From contig CM062201.1 of assembly GCA_031216445.1 (NCBI GenBank), positions 5,263,501 to 5,327,500 on the forward strand: DNA of 64,000 nt, written 5' to 3'. The notes below the pieces were generated by a model. It did not search any database, was not told where the DNA came from, and saw only the letters and a program-made list of their open reading frames with translations. The position numbers and the translations under genes are program-made. The stretch is from Lateolabrax maculatus (taxonomy: Eukaryota; Chordata; Actinopteri; Acropomatiformes; Lateolabracidae). Below, piece by piece: positions 35,738 through 47,900 of this stretch (position 1 is the stretch's first letter; every line of letters begins with the position of its first letter).

Positions 35738-35743
35738 TTTATT
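35738..35743 (-). other. krt18: Candidate polyadenylation signal of krt18
   Basis: This is the first canonical AATAAA on the minus strand after the stop, about 475 nt downstream, and is followed by a GT-rich stretch. A variant ATTAAA at 35837-35842 is an alternative, giving a 3' UTR of about 390 nt. Confidence 0.45.
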
Positions 35744-36214
35744 GAAATGTCTGAACATCACGCATCATCACAACAGGCAGATTTAACTGGACAGAAAGAA
35801 AACCAAAGATGATGAAATATGAAAAAATCTTTTGCCTTTAATTGGACTGTTTTTTTCCCCTTTTTGTTACTTCAAAATATTCAATGTCTTTCATTAGTTT
35901 GTCTCCGAAAAAATAAAATCTGACAATTCTCCAATTCGGAACTTTTGTAAACGTTTGCAGGTCAACACACAAACACATAAATAAATCATGATGAAATAAA
36001 TAAAAGATGATTTAGTTTTCCTCTGATCCAGTTTGTTTTTATCAGCCTGTGGAAGAGCAGTATACCCAGGAAGTCAAACTAATTGCAGCGTCGGCTGAGA
36101 CTCTTAATGGTTAGTGCTGTATGTAAGAAGAAAGGAGATTTTGGCCAGTCGTGTGTTAGTGTTATGATGCTGCAACGGTGAGTGCTGGAAGTATCAGGTG
36201 TTTGCTTCTGGTAT

Positions 36215-36329
36215 TCAAAGGTTCTTGGTTTCTGTGCTGGAGGACACCAGTTTGCCGTCCACCAGGGTCTGTGTGACAGTCATCACTTTGGTCTTCACTG
36301 TTTTCTGGTCTTCCAGAGCGTCCTGGAGC
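36215..36329 (-). CDS. krt18: krt18 coding exon 7 (tail and stop)
   Basis: This 115-bp exon encodes LQDALEDQKTVKTKVMTVTQ, then LVDGKLVSSSTETKNL and TGA (36217-36215). The acceptor is CGTTTAG. Confidence 0.95.
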
Positions 36330-39300
36330 CTAAACGGAAAGATCAAGAACGAACAAATTGATATTTTAATTTTATTTCTTAAAATGTGAAATACAATCAC
36401 TTTTTTTTTTTCTTATTTTTGACTAAAAATCCTAAATCCACTCACGTGAAGTCTTCACCGTCCAGCAGCCGTCTGTATGTGGCGATCTCGACCTCCAGCT
36501 TCATCTTTGTGTTGAGCAGGGCCTCGTAATCCTGTGTCTGCAGCTGGATGTTGTTACGCAGCTGTGTGAGCTCCGCCTCCAAACCCAGGAGGACGCTGTT
36601 AAGCGACTCAATCTCCATGTTGTAACGCATCTCAGTGTCCCTCAGCGTGCCCTCCAGAGAGCCTTTCTGTGAGCGCGAGACAAAAAGCCAGGGGAAAGAA
36701 AAGGAGGGGTTAAAATCGTACGGTGAACCACAACTCGCTGATGACAGTTCCATAGCAAAGGGTCACCGGAGTGTGAATCTTGTGTCAACAAAGTAAATGA
36801 GAGAGACTTGAAGTGAGAGTGCTGAGTGAGGCATTGCTGGGAGTTAAGCGTGTGTTGGGGTAAATGAAGTGTGTGCTGACTGAGCGCTTCTCACCAGACT
36901 CCTCTGTGACTCCAGCTCGATCTCCAGGGTTTGCATTTGTCTGCGCAGGTCATTCACCTCTGTCTGGGCACCCTTCAGGGCCTCTGTGTTCTGGCTGACC
37001 TGGGTCTGCACCTCTGTTATCTGAAATAATGATTGAGATGTAAAATCAGTATAACACTTTTTTTTTAATTTTTTTAAAAATTTTTTTACAAGGACTTTGA
37101 GAGGAACTTCCCCATTTCCAGATAAGTTTCACGTTGATCACTTACCTGAGATTCGTGCCATGTTTTGAGCTCTTCCTGGTTCTGCTTCGCCATCTTCTCG
37201 TACTTGGCCCTTATTTCTGCCATTAACTGAGCCAGGTCATGTCCTTTCGGAGCGTCGACATCCACGTGGACTCCTGACTGGGCAATCTGGTTACGAAGCT
37301 CCATAACTTCCTAAAGAAAGAAGAATGGATAAAGGTGTTAATAGACATCATCACTGACTGGGAACTAGATGAAAAGCAGCCCCAGTACAGATTCTAGTGC
37401 ACTTAAAATCAAGTGGATTTTGCACTGACCCAGCTCTGACCCCTAGCCTCTTCCAACCATAATTGCATTATGGTCAGGTAAATATACAGGGGATGCATCT
37501 AAACCTGTGTCTGGGGCCATGCATTCTTAATTCTTTCAGTAAACAAATGGTTTATGGACTTAAATGATAGTCATTTGAATTCTTTGGTGTTTTCTTTGTT
37601 GCCAAATATGGATGGAAACCATATTTACGACGAGGCTTCCCACAAAATTTACGCACGGATATTTCAGATTTCTTAACAAACCTCCATCTTCCCACTGAAG
37701 TTTTTCTCGAGCTTGTTTTCAGCAACGCCCCGCAGCATGTCAGGATGTGTCAGCTGCAGTTGTGGCGCAGTAACATACACGTAACTTAAGCACACATGGC
37801 GGTGAAGTTTACATGGGATTATTGAGATCAGCTAATGAGCAAATATTTAGTAAAGTCTTCTTAAGGTGTGGCTGTTTGCTGAAATGATGTCCAGACGTCT
37901 TTCAAAAGTGGCTTTGTTGAAAGCGACAGTAAAAGTGTCAACACAACCTTCAACTCAAACAAAACGAAGCCAGAACTCATGTTAAAGGCCCTGAAAAACT
38001 ATTTTTTCCAAACCAGCTTATTACGATAAATGATGGGGTCCTACACCAGCACAACATTTTATACTTCTGTTAGAACAGTTTTAGTTATTTCACACGAGGA
38101 AATAAAAAATTTTGTTAACTCCTAAGATTAGGAATTTTGGAATGTTAAACTCTTAATCAAATACAGTTTTTCCCCAACTTTGGTTTTTGCTTGAACCATC
38201 AATGCTTGAAGTCGTGAATTTTTCATCTTATGGAGAAATACTTAAGCTTTGAAATGTTCAAGGGGCCTTAAATTTCAGGTTTGGATTTGAATCATACTCA
38301 CATTGTCATGGTTCTTCTTGAGGTGGATGAGCTCCTCCTTCAGGGTTTCGATCTCGCTTTCCAGGTTCATGCGGCTCATGTTGGTGTCGTCGATAAGCTT
38401 CCTCAGACCGACAATATCGGCCTCCACAGACTGGCGGATGGCCAGCTCAGACTCGTATCTAAACGGTACAGGGCAGCGCAGTGAGGATCACTTACGCCCA
38501 GAACCTACACCTAGTCACCAACAATCTTTTTTTTTTTTTTTAAATGGTATCTTTCCTTTAAGTTTAAATATACATCATTTGGTCAGCATGCAGTATTCTA
38601 CACTGTTTTCCAGCTGTGTTTGCTATGATATTTAATTTATGACCCAACTGATGTGCCTCCGCAGGCTATGATGCAAAGGTGATGATTTATGACTACAAGA
38701 CAAACAACAAACTATCTCTTTAGATCATGACACTATGTATTCATCCTCCAACCCATTCAGCAGTAAAACAGGGTGTGTCCGCAGCTGTCAGGCTTAGTGT
38801 TTTACACTCTCAGTGGTCGGGACTTACTTCACTCTGAAGTCATCAGCCGCCAGGCGAGCATTGTCGATGTTGAGAACCAGGCGGGCATTGTCGGTGGTGG
38901 CATCAAACACCTACAACAGGTTTACAAGAGAGGGCGTTTATTTAGATTGCAAACAGAGGACAGGTGCCAGCATAGACAGCAGAAAGATGGGTGAACATTT
39001 ACACTAAAGAGTTCACAAAGAGGATTTTCACTCGCGCTGTCAACAAGGAGTAATACCTTAAAACAATAGTTCAACAATTTTGTAAACGCACTGATTTTCT
39101 TTCTTGCCGAGAGTTCGATCGATACCACTCACTGTCCTCTAAATATGAAGTACAAATAAGTTTATGATTTGAACTGTCACTGTGTAAATGCAGATGATTG
39201 CAGTATTTGCTGTAGTGGTCATGGTAGATAAAGCCTGAGATGGGACACGGGAAGCATCCAGGTGACAAAGTCCATGAGCCAATCAGTGGCTGCCAGGCAG

Positions 39301-39397
39301 TGGCTGTCGTTGCTGAGGAACAGGATCTATCCTATCAGCAGGACGGAGCATGTTGATTTGCATGAGGAGAGTGGTGATGGCGGAGGTGGTTTTTTTT

Positions 39398-39431
<34 letters not shown>

Positions 39432-41489
39432 CACTCAGCCATGTGAAGGCGTATGCATATATGTGTTTGCATGGACGGTTGACTGTGTGCTTGTCCCAAT
39501 CGGGTTGTTTTGATGTTGCCGTGAGAGTCTGTGTTTTCTCAGATGGGGGAGGTTGAGGCGGAGGGCACCACTTGAGTGATTTTTGCATCACACCAAAAGA
39601 AATATGAGGCTGTTTTGACCCAGAACTGTTAGTAGAATAAACAAAACCAAATTTCAAATAGTTTCTGTTATGTAATGTTTTGAGTGATAAGGTTGAAGAG
39701 ATTTTGGGAAATAGATAGATAGTAAACTCCTTCTTCTCTCTTTGACTCCCATTTTGCCCATTAAATTTGTACCACAATTTCAAGGAGGGTAAGCTGACAT
39801 TATCCACACTATCTGTGCTGCTCCCACAGGGACAAAGATTAGAAAAAGACATGCTCTCAGTAGGCCTGCACACTTTCCCACAATGAGCACATGCAAAAAT
39901 AACACTATTTTCCAATGTTGAACTGCTACAGTAGACACAGTGTTAAGGTGTTTCTTCACTTGGGCCTAAAGGAGCCAAACTGGAATGTTCCATTGTAAAC
40001 CGCACTTGACTTAATTTTCTGAAAGGGAAAATGTAGTGTTGAATGAAGAATGGCATAAAGGTTGCGGGTTGCACGGTCCAGTTCTTTCAGTCAATATTTT
40101 ACTATGTTTTTTCTTTCTTTGCCGTTCAATAGGGCAAACCTGGAATTAATGATTAAATAAATGTTCCTGGTTGTGAAATGTCTTCATTTACTTTCAGTTC
40201 TAAAATCTTTTTGCAGTAGTAAGATGTGCCGCAGGTATTTGTACGAGGCGTCTCAGCTAAGTGTGGAATTAATTACATAATCAGATGAATTACTTATAGA
40301 AAGAAAGAACTAATGTGCTCCACCTTAAAAGATCCTACACACATTAAGTGGGTTGAGTTTCGCTCTTCTCTTTCTTATCAGTGTCTATTTTATGTATACA
40401 CAGTAGCAATGACTGTACTGCATGTTCACTCCCATTGTTCAACAAACAACACACTGTTTGTGTTAGACTAAACAAAGAGGAAAAAGGTAGTTAAATTCAT
40501 AATGTATGAGCCTGCAAGTTGACCCTTTACAGTCTGTAAAGTTCCTGGACTCTTGTTTTTTTTGTTTCTTTGTTTCTTTCTGCCTTCCTGTCTCCCTGAC
40601 CCCTGATGCTCCAACATTCCTCCACCATACTGTTTCCGGTCCAGCCCTCAGGCCCCCAGCCCATGGAGTAGCAGCGGGCACTCGGCCGAGGACCATCAGG
40701 AACCCATTCAGCCCCCGTCTGTGAGGAGACTACAGGCGAACAGTAACCCTGAGTACTGATGGGGTTACATTTAGGTCAGGGGGTACAGAAATATATTGCT
40801 TTGAAGGCACACACCTTCAAGATGTAATGTTCCTCAGTGTGTTCTACACATGTCTTGCTCAATCACACTTCCATCACATCTTCTCAAAACATTTATCATC
40901 TCATAACTCACCCTGGGTTTCATCTTTCAAGTCACCCCTCCACATGACCTCCCTCCAACTCCCCCCATCATATGCTTTTGCTCAACACTTAATAAATCAA
41001 CACATGCACATCCACCTGCCTGCTCTCACCATCCTCCCCCAGCCCCCTCCTCACCTTCTTCCTCAGGTCATCCAGGATGGCCTGGTACTTGCTGTAGTCT
41101 CTGAAGTCAGGTCCGCTCTTCTCCAGGGCCTCCTTGATCTTAATCTCCAGCTTGTGGTTGGCCTGCTCCAGGTTCCTCACTGTCTCCAGGTAGCTGGCCA
41201 GACGGTCATTCAGGTTCTGCATGGCAAACTTCTCATTGCCCATGATGTCGGCGCTCTTCCCGCTGGCGCTCACCTGGATGCCGCTGGAGAAGCCCCCTGC
41301 TCCGTAGCCCCCTCCCATTCCGGATCCCAGCCCACTGCGGACGCTGGAGGACACGCTGATGCGGTTCCCACCGGCCCCACCGTGGATGCTGCTGGCCCTG
41401 TAGACAGGAGCGCTGGTCATTGATATAGCAGGAGCTCTGCTACTAGTGGAGGAGCGCACAGAGTATGCAGTTTGTCTGGAGGTTTTCAT
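36215..41489 (-). CDS. krt18: Keratin, type I cytoskeletal 18 (7 coding exons)
   Basis: This is the acidic keratin of simple epithelia, forming heteropolymer filaments with K8-type type II keratins in the cytoplasm. Seven exons (435, 83, 157, 165, 126, 221 and 115 bp) with GT-AG introns give 1,302 nt, 433 residues. The Ser/Gly-rich head (1-84) contains SIHGGAGGNRISVS, close to the K18 head. The rod runs from NEKFAMQNLNDRLASYLETV (residue 85) to IATYRRLLDGEDF (383-395), which carries the canonical intermediate filament signature. A short tail contains LQDALEDQK and VDGKLVSSSTETKNL, matching the K18 tail layout. ALEKSGP after coil 1A is also K18-like. The start ATG follows a TATA box by about 130 bp. 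Introns 1 (2,144 bp) and 3 (991 bp) are much longer than in the downstream paralogue. The symbol is assigned by family resemblance; the a/b or tandem-copy suffix used in fish cannot be decided from the sequence. Confidence 0.96.
36446..36666 (-). CDS. krt18: krt18 coding exon 6 (end of rod)
   Basis: This 221-bp exon runs from KGSLEGTLRDTEMRYNMEIE to the canonical rod end IATYRRLLDGEDF. The acceptor is CTCACAG and the donor is GTGAGT. The last codon (Thr) is split with exon 7. Confidence 0.96.
36895..37020 (-). CDS. krt18: krt18 coding exon 5 (coil 2)
   Basis: This 126-bp exon runs from ITEVQTQVSQNTEALKGAQT to EIELESQRSL. The acceptor is TTTCAG and the donor is GTGAGA. Confidence 0.96.
37146..37310 (-). 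CDS. krt18: krt18 coding exon 4 (L12 region)
   Basis: This 165-bp exon runs from EVMELRNQIAQSGVHVDVDA to LKTWHESQ. The acceptor is TCTTTAG and the donor is GTAAGT. Confidence 0.96.
38302..38458 (-). CDS. krt18: krt18 coding exon 3 (coil 1B)
   Basis: This 157-bp exon runs from YESELAIRQSVEADIVGLRK to HLKKNHDN. The acceptor is GTTTAG and the donor is GTGAGT. Confidence 0.96.
38828..38910 (-). CDS. krt18: krt18 coding exon 2
   Basis: This 83-bp exon runs from VFDATTDNARLVLNIDNARL to ADDFRVK. The acceptor is TTGTAG and the donor is GTAAGT. DNARLAADDFR is a type I keratin hallmark. Confidence 0.96.
39058..39150 (+). mobile_element. Family A repeat fragment in krt18 intron 1
   Basis: TTAAAACAATAGTTCAACAA is followed by TTTCTTTCTTGCCGAGAGTT and CGATACCACTC, the left arm of family A. 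No right arm was seen in the intron. Confidence 0.6.
39399..39432. repeat. (GT)n microsatellite in krt18 intron 1
   Basis: About 16 GT units with one GC interruption. Confidence 0.95.
41055..41489 (-). CDS. krt18: krt18 coding exon 1 (head, coil 1A)
   Basis: This 435-bp exon holds 145 codons from MKTSRQTAYSVRSSTSSRAP to ..LDDLRKK, with donor GTGAGG. It contains the head and the helix-initiation motif QNLNDRLASYLETVRNLEQA. Confidence 0.96.
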
Positions 41490-41616
41490 TGTTGCTGTGG
41501 AGTGTGAGACTCAGTGAGAGAGGCTGTGAGTAAGAGAGAAGGAGAGAGGCACAGGCTGGGTAGGCAGAAATGGGAGCTCACAGACACAAGGCAGGAGGAG
41601 AGGGGAAGCTGTTAAA

Positions 41617-41625
41617 CTATATAAA
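41617..41625 (-). promoter_or_regulatory. krt18: TATA box of krt18
   Basis: The minus strand reads TTTATATAG about 130 bp before the ATG, predicting a transcription start near 41590 and a 5' UTR of about 100 nt. Confidence 0.7.
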
Positions 41626-41643
41626 CCTTGTGGGCCCTCAGGT

Positions 41644-41650
41644 CCGCCCC
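41644..41650 (-). promoter_or_regulatory. krt18: GC box (Sp1-like) upstream of krt18
   Basis: GGGGCGG on the minus strand lies between the AP-1 motif and the TATA box. It is an isolated Sp1-type match in an otherwise AT-rich window. Confidence 0.45.
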
Positions 41651-41671
41651 TCTGACCACTCCCCCTCACCC

Positions 41672-41678
41672 TGAGTCA
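41672..41678 (-). promoter_or_regulatory. krt18: AP-1 consensus site upstream of krt18
   Basis: An exact TGACTCA site lies on the minus strand about 50 bp upstream of the TATA box. AP-1 control of K18-type genes is established in mammals. Function here is inferred from the motif and its position. Confidence 0.5.
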
Positions 41679-41699
41679 CCTCCCTCTCTTTCCACAGGC

Positions 41700-44178
41700 C
41701 TAAACCGCACGGCTCAGAGCATGCCTTCGTCCTTCACAACCTTCCTAAGTTGGTCAATTCTGAGGACTCCGTGGAATTCAATAACTTGGATATTTGCAGA
41801 ATTTGGAAAATAAAACCAGACATTTTAGACACAAAGGATACTACTTTACTGAACAGTAAAGTCCAAGAACATAATTTTGTCCTTTTATTCTAACAATTCC
41901 CCCAAAGATACTAAAAACAATATGTTTCTCCCTCTCTTTTTAATAGTCTTTGGACTATGAGGTGGTTGTGTGGCACTGAAGCATTTATCATATCAGCTAC
42001 ACAGACAATAATTGTTGGTAGAATAATTCCAATGTCAATTTAAGACTCTTCGAGGGAATTGTTTATTATTAAAAGATGAACTAACACCAGCTATGATCTT
42101 TATAGATTGTTGCCTGGGCTTGAAGCTATATCATGACAACAGATTCTTGGGTTGGTATTTGTTCCAGATGGGCGAGGTGTCCCAGAAATCCAAGTAACGT
42201 CCAGCAAGAATAAGTTGTGCAAACAATTATTTCACAATTTGTCACCCACGTTAGACTCATAAAAACACTCCCAAAGAAAAACACCCTAAAAACTGTAGCA
42301 TATCGGTGATGCATCATCACCTTTGGAGAATTCTGCTGAAAGATGTGATCAATGAGTTTTTTAGTCACTGTAGGAGGTTGAGATCAGGCCATGTCACACC
42401 TGGAGAAGCGGGACGTCTCATCTGACTAAAAAGGAATAGCATTATCAGGATACTGCCATCTTGTAGTGACATCAATTTAAACGTACGTGTATCAGCACTG
42501 TATTATGGACACACAACACTTGAGTAACACATCTTGTGAAAAAGAAACATCTGCACTTACATAAAATGGTTTTAATGAGCTATAGCAGGGGTTTACATGT
42601 TTTAGTTCACATCCCAGCTGACCATTTCCCTAACAGCATATCTAAAATTTAAAGGTATTTTTATGCCATTCCAGGCATTCATTAGGTTCCACTCATTTCT
42701 GTACAATTTCGAAATCTGTACAGAAATGAATGGAACCTAATGGCTTCCTGGAACTGTAGGAAAAGTACATCCAAACATTTTAAACAGTACAGCGAGTAAA
42801 AACAGATCAGCAGACATGTTAAGTACATGATCTGTAGTTAAGGAGATAAACTTGCAAAAAAACTCAATGGTATGATCCTTTAAAGCCAAAAACATACAGT
42901 TAAATCAGATCAGATGTTTTAAGGTGTTAGGTAGCTCCAGATGTTAAGTACAGTACAGTATGTTATCTATCCTACATAGCCGGATGTGTGTCTGATTGTC
43001 CCCCTCCCATAAAGGATATGGTCAAACAAAGGAACCATTCCACAGTCTCCTTAGTAGATATGTAGGAACAATGACTTTTCTAAACTAGTAAACATATCCC
43101 AGAAGCCCCCCTGCAGGTTTTTAACACAAGCACATTCCACACATAGTACCTCTAAAGCTACTTGTTATTGGCTCCTATAAAGGACAGAAATCCAACTTTG
43201 TCTCTTTTCCTTTGGTTTCTTTGCAGTTTCATGTTTTCTTTTGTTGTCGTTTAAAGTGAAGAAAAAGCATGGAAGCTTGTCTTGTGTTTTCCGTCAACCT
43301 GATATACCTCAAAGCTTAAAATTCTTTTTCCCACGTTGCAAACCATTAGGCAACAACAATTAAGTCTTATTTGGAAATCTTAATCTGTCTCCCTGCCCGC
43401 AGTCTTCTGTGTCAACATCAACTTGTTCTCAGATGCAACTCCTGCTTAACGGTTTCCTGATTGTCTGTAGTCATGTTCCGTCTCGTCCTTGCACCAGGTT
43501 TTTGTTTGTTTTTCAGGAAGGAACATGCAGCAGGATATTGAAGTATAAAGAGATCCAGATGAAATCAAAACAACTCTTGTACTGTCAGAGAGCAAGCAAA
43601 CAAAGGGGATTCATGCAAATCATAGCAATAAAGTGCCTTCATAAGAAGTTCCCTCCAAATATGTACTATAACAATAATGATACAAATACCAAATGAATCC
43701 AAGCCAATTTGTTCTGGTTATCTAGACAGAAAATGATGGAGAAAGATGGAGTTACATATAAAGAGAAACAGATAAAATCAAGGTGGTGTGAGAAGACAGA
43801 AAGATGTATTCACACCAGGCATCATGAATTTCTTTCAAAAAGTGAGTAATCTCACATAAAGACAAAACTTGCAGCAGACAGACAAGGTCTTTTCATGCTT
43901 GGACAGTTTTAGGGTTTTTCGTTTGTCTAGCAGCCGTGATGACTGCAGAGTTTTGTCTGGTACTGATGGCTGCCACGCCCGACAGAGAAAACAAAGATGA
44001 AGGTACACAGATGATAGCTGTATAGGGCAGATACAGGCGTCGAGTTTCAAACTCACTGTGTATATAGGATAAATACTGGAGTTTACTGTAGGCTTCAGTC
44101 TCAGTGCTTTCCCATGTAAACCAATGTGATACAAAGACAATAGCCTACTTTTTTTTAATGCTAATAGTGATTATTTTG
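41700..44178. other. Region upstream of krt18
   Basis: Its only structure recognised is the palindrome at 42669-42753. Confidence 0.55.
42669..42753. repeat. 85-bp near-perfect palindrome (hairpin)
   Basis: The 26-bp arms at 42680-42705 and 42717-42742 are reverse complements with one mismatch (core CATTAGGTTCCA / TGGAACCTAATG). The outer 7-bp arms (TTCCAGG / CCTGGAA) extend it beyond a 4-bp internal loop. The centre, ATTTCGAAAT, is itself palindromic. Confidence 0.85.
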
Positions 44179-44212
44179 AAGGAATAGTTCGACAATTTTT
44201 GAAAAAGTGAGT
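44179..44212 (+). mobile_element. Short family A end fragment
   Basis: AAGGAATAGTTCGACAATTT matches the terminal motif of family A, but the similarity fades after about 35 bp. Confidence 0.4.
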
Positions 44213-44599
44213 GATTAAGTGATGAGCTGGAGAAGAACACACCATTTGTCCCATAGCTCTTTGCCATTCCTACACATTTAATCATGTTTCTAGTTTGCAT
44301 TTCATTAGTGAGTTATTCTCTTGGTTTCTTACCATATTCACCATGTGTTCTCCAGAAACAAAAGGAGAAGATGCCCAACAAACTCCAGTATTTAAACACT
44401 GGATGACGTCATCAGTGATGTCATTGGGTTAAACAAAGTGTGGGTGGTAGTGGGTCAAGTGAGTGAAAGCATTTGTTTGAATTGTAAACTAGTATGTATG
44501 GTTGGAGATGTAGGTATGGGGTACATTAGGTGAATGAGGAATTTATGTTGGGAGAAGTAGTGATAATGGAGAATTGGCACTTACCTGAGTTTAGGTAGG

Positions 44600-44938
44600 T
44601 TTTTTTAGAGGCGGTGGGTTTACCTACTGACCTTTTATGGTACGGACTCCTGCTGATTAAAGGGACTATATAAGCAGATGCTTTTGTTTGTTATGGGGAC
44701 CTCAGGGTGTAGCAGTGTGCATGTGATGTTAGGTAATCTAAGTTCTGTTTCTATGACTTACATTTTATTCAGTTAGGCCAAGTTAGATGTTTTTGTTTGT
44801 TTGTATATACTTTTTTGTTACACATGTTGCATGGTGCCACTCTCATTTTTTAAATAAATCATCTTTTCAAACCTGGACCAAGTTTTAGTGTCTGCGTCCT
44901 ACCACTTTCCTAGCCGCTCTGGTCAGGCTTCCTTAGAC
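44600..44938 (+). mobile_element. LTR-like segment (TATA box plus polyadenylation signal, no ORF)
   Basis: CTATATAAGC at 44667 is followed about 185 bp later by AATAAA (44853-44858) and then a pyrimidine-rich tail ending near TTAGACA. A short transcription unit with no coding sequence fits an LTR U3-R-U5 organisation. The boundaries and duplication are not resolved. Confidence 0.35.
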
Positions 44939-47900
44939 ACCCATACACAAAAAGAAATGTAAAAACAGAACGTAAAAATGTTTGTGGTTTTAGAGTAACG
45001 TTTGTGATGGATAAGCTATTGTTTGTCAAGAAATAGATATAACATGTAACTCCCAAAATTATTTCCCAAAATGTAACGTGTTTAAGGCCCCATACTTTGC
45101 TCTAATAGCAACATGAACACCTTTCACCCAGGTGGCTGAAATACCCTCATGTTTTTCCTTTGTTCATGTTTCATCTTGGCAAGACTGTAATGTCAAAACA
45201 TGACTGCTGTCAATGAAGCATATATTCCAAGTAAAACCATCATGATCTTGGCTTTGATGCCATGTGTTATGCACAACGTATTTCATAACCTTATGACTCT
45301 GACAGTTTCTATTGCAAAATGGTATAAAATGATGCCATTAGATAAGGATGGTTGCAACAACCATCACATCTCAGGTTACATAGATCTTTTAATTTCTTTA
45401 ACTGACCTTTGTTGGGGTTCCTATTAGTTTAAACTCCAAATTTCTGTAATCATTCTAAAATATGAAAGGGATAAATGCCAGTTTTTGCAGACATCCTACT
45501 AAAATCTTTGATTAGAAAAATGATTCTGTCCTTTGTCACAAGTTTTTGGCAGGCAGCAATGCCTAGAACGTACCTCAAAGGTTCTGGCCTAATATCAAGA
45601 ATGTTTGTCTGTCATTACCGTGATAGTCATCACCCACCATGACTGATTCACCTCCCAGCAACACGCTAATCTCTGTTCCTTCAAGGGGTCAGAACACAGT
45701 TTGTTCCCATACATATTAACAAATTATGGATGGCTTCAAATTTCATTACAGTGTTATAAAGTTATTATTATTGTGTGCACAGATATAGACAGACATGGAT
45801 GGGGTCTTTCGGTTTTTAATTGTGAACAACAAAATGAGTAAAAACTAGACTACACATATACCATATGATAACCATTTATTGTCTTTTTTTTTTTACTGAC
45901 TTTGATTGACTTTTGATAATCACTTAATTTACTGTAAACTCTGACGAACAGCTGGACACACAACCAGCAGAAAAAAAACAACCACTTTCAGGTTTTCGGG
46001 GAGATCAAATTTGTGTGAAAATCTGTTCCAACCTGTCCCTTTAGAAAACGTTTTGATTGAAATCAGAGAAGACTGAAACAACAAGCCTTAAATGTTTATG
46101 CAGACAGCTTAAACCCAGTCATAACTGGGGGCATGATTTGAAAAAACAGAGAAAATATGAAAGTTTAGTGAATGATTCCCATGTGGATGTGCAGCTGTAT
46201 CACTGATGAAAAACCTCAAAATGCATGCCAGTCTCCAGTGTGTGTAGTTCTGGTAATTGGAGGGGCAACGCTGAGCCTCTGTTTACTCTGCTCAGCCAGC
46301 GTTATCAACCTTGCGTAATAATGCCATGGGCTGTGATGGACACAGAGTCTGGGAAGTCACAAGACAGTCACACCTGCAGTTTGACAAATATTCTTTCACT
46401 TTTGCTAGATATGTGGGTGGGTGAAAGGGTCAAATGTGTGTCTATATATGGTATTTGTGCTGCCAGTGTGAAAGCCACCTGAAAAGTCATTGCATTTCTG
46501 TTTAGACAGTGTTCTGTTTGGTTACAAAGGTTTGTCGTTAATGCTGAGTTTGACTCATGATCATCTGATTATGAGTTGAGACTCTTCTTTAGTGGCATAA
46601 AGAACTTAACTTTTGCTGGCTCAAACTGTTCGTCGAAACTGAAGAGTTCTTGTTCAGCCGGTTCCTGCCTCTGCTCTGACCTTGGGGGTCAGATCACCCA
46701 CGGGAAAAGCGTTAAATCAGAGCAGCACTGACAGAAGCAGAGGCCGACCACTGAGAAGTCTCCTTTATGGGCCTGGCCGAGGCATAGTCCAGTATCTGAC
46801 CCCAGGTCAGATTCTAACCGAGCCCTTGGCTATTCATCACTCTGCACCTCATTCAGTAGGAGGACATACCACCATAGATGATTTCACTGGAACTCCAATT
46901 AAAACTCCTACTCAGACAAGGGCCTTTAGTCACAACATACTCACTCACTCAGTGTAAGATATCACGCGTCAGCGTTGTATCTACAGTATGTGACACGTCT
47001 GGCTGGGAATACACAGCGCTGTCCACACAGCTCGCGATGCCATTGTGTGATTGTAACATAGAAAAGCTCACAGTGACTCACTGGGGGGCACACAGATGGA
47101 AAGCAGACAATTCACAGGTGTGTGGAACATTCCTACCAGGTGGCGTGGCCCACTGCAGACACTGCTGAATCACTGATCTGATATGAGAGTATCGGGAAGT
47201 GTTGCCCTGTACGTGCGACAAAATGACATAGGCAGATGCAATGTCACAGGGTGTCTCTTCTGTTTGTGTTAAAGCCAAAACATTTCACACTGACTATTCT
47301 CATGAATAAAGGAAGGGCTGCTGGTCGATTCCAGGAAGCCGGAGATGTAATTGTTGAAGTCTGCGGGGGGGATGAGGCAGCAGGTGGCCAAGACAAGACA
47401 TAAAAACTTTGGTAAGCTTTTTAGAGGGTTTTTAATCAAGGGTGTATGTTTGAAAAGGCTGCACGTGAAAAGGGGCAGGATAATGTTTTTGTGAAGTGAA
47501 ATATGAGTCAAGTATGACCCAGATTAGCACATTGCTGGCGGGACCAGAGGGGTGGCCAGGCTTGTTTGTATCAAGGATGGATTACTGAACAGGCTTATCA
47601 GGAGCAGGGCCAGCGCCCCTAGACAGATCCTCCATATGAAGTGACTCTTAACATCTCTTGCTGGAAAGTCAATCAAACGACCACAAAGAGATGAAAAACA
47701 ACTACAAAGAGACACACAATTACTTTAAAAAGACACAAAAGTGTGTAGGGGTGGGGAAACTTTTGCATGTCCATTTTCGTGGCTGTAGAGTTACAGTTTG
47801 CAGCTACTTATTGATATTATTTCATATTAAATTATCTAAAATTGTTTATTTGTTTGTTCATTTTTAATACTAAATAAGTTTGTCTAACTATCATCCCATT

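Larger units (their letters stand above)
38911..41054 (-). other. krt18: krt18 intron 1
   Basis: A 2,144-bp intron with a family A fragment and a (GT)n tract. In mammals the first intron of KRT18 carries an enhancer. No specific element was pinned down here. Confidence 0.7.

Noticed and set aside
40827..41423. 198-codon plus-strand frame
   Set aside because: It is antisense to krt18 exon 1. The frame is a shadow of the GC-rich coding exon.
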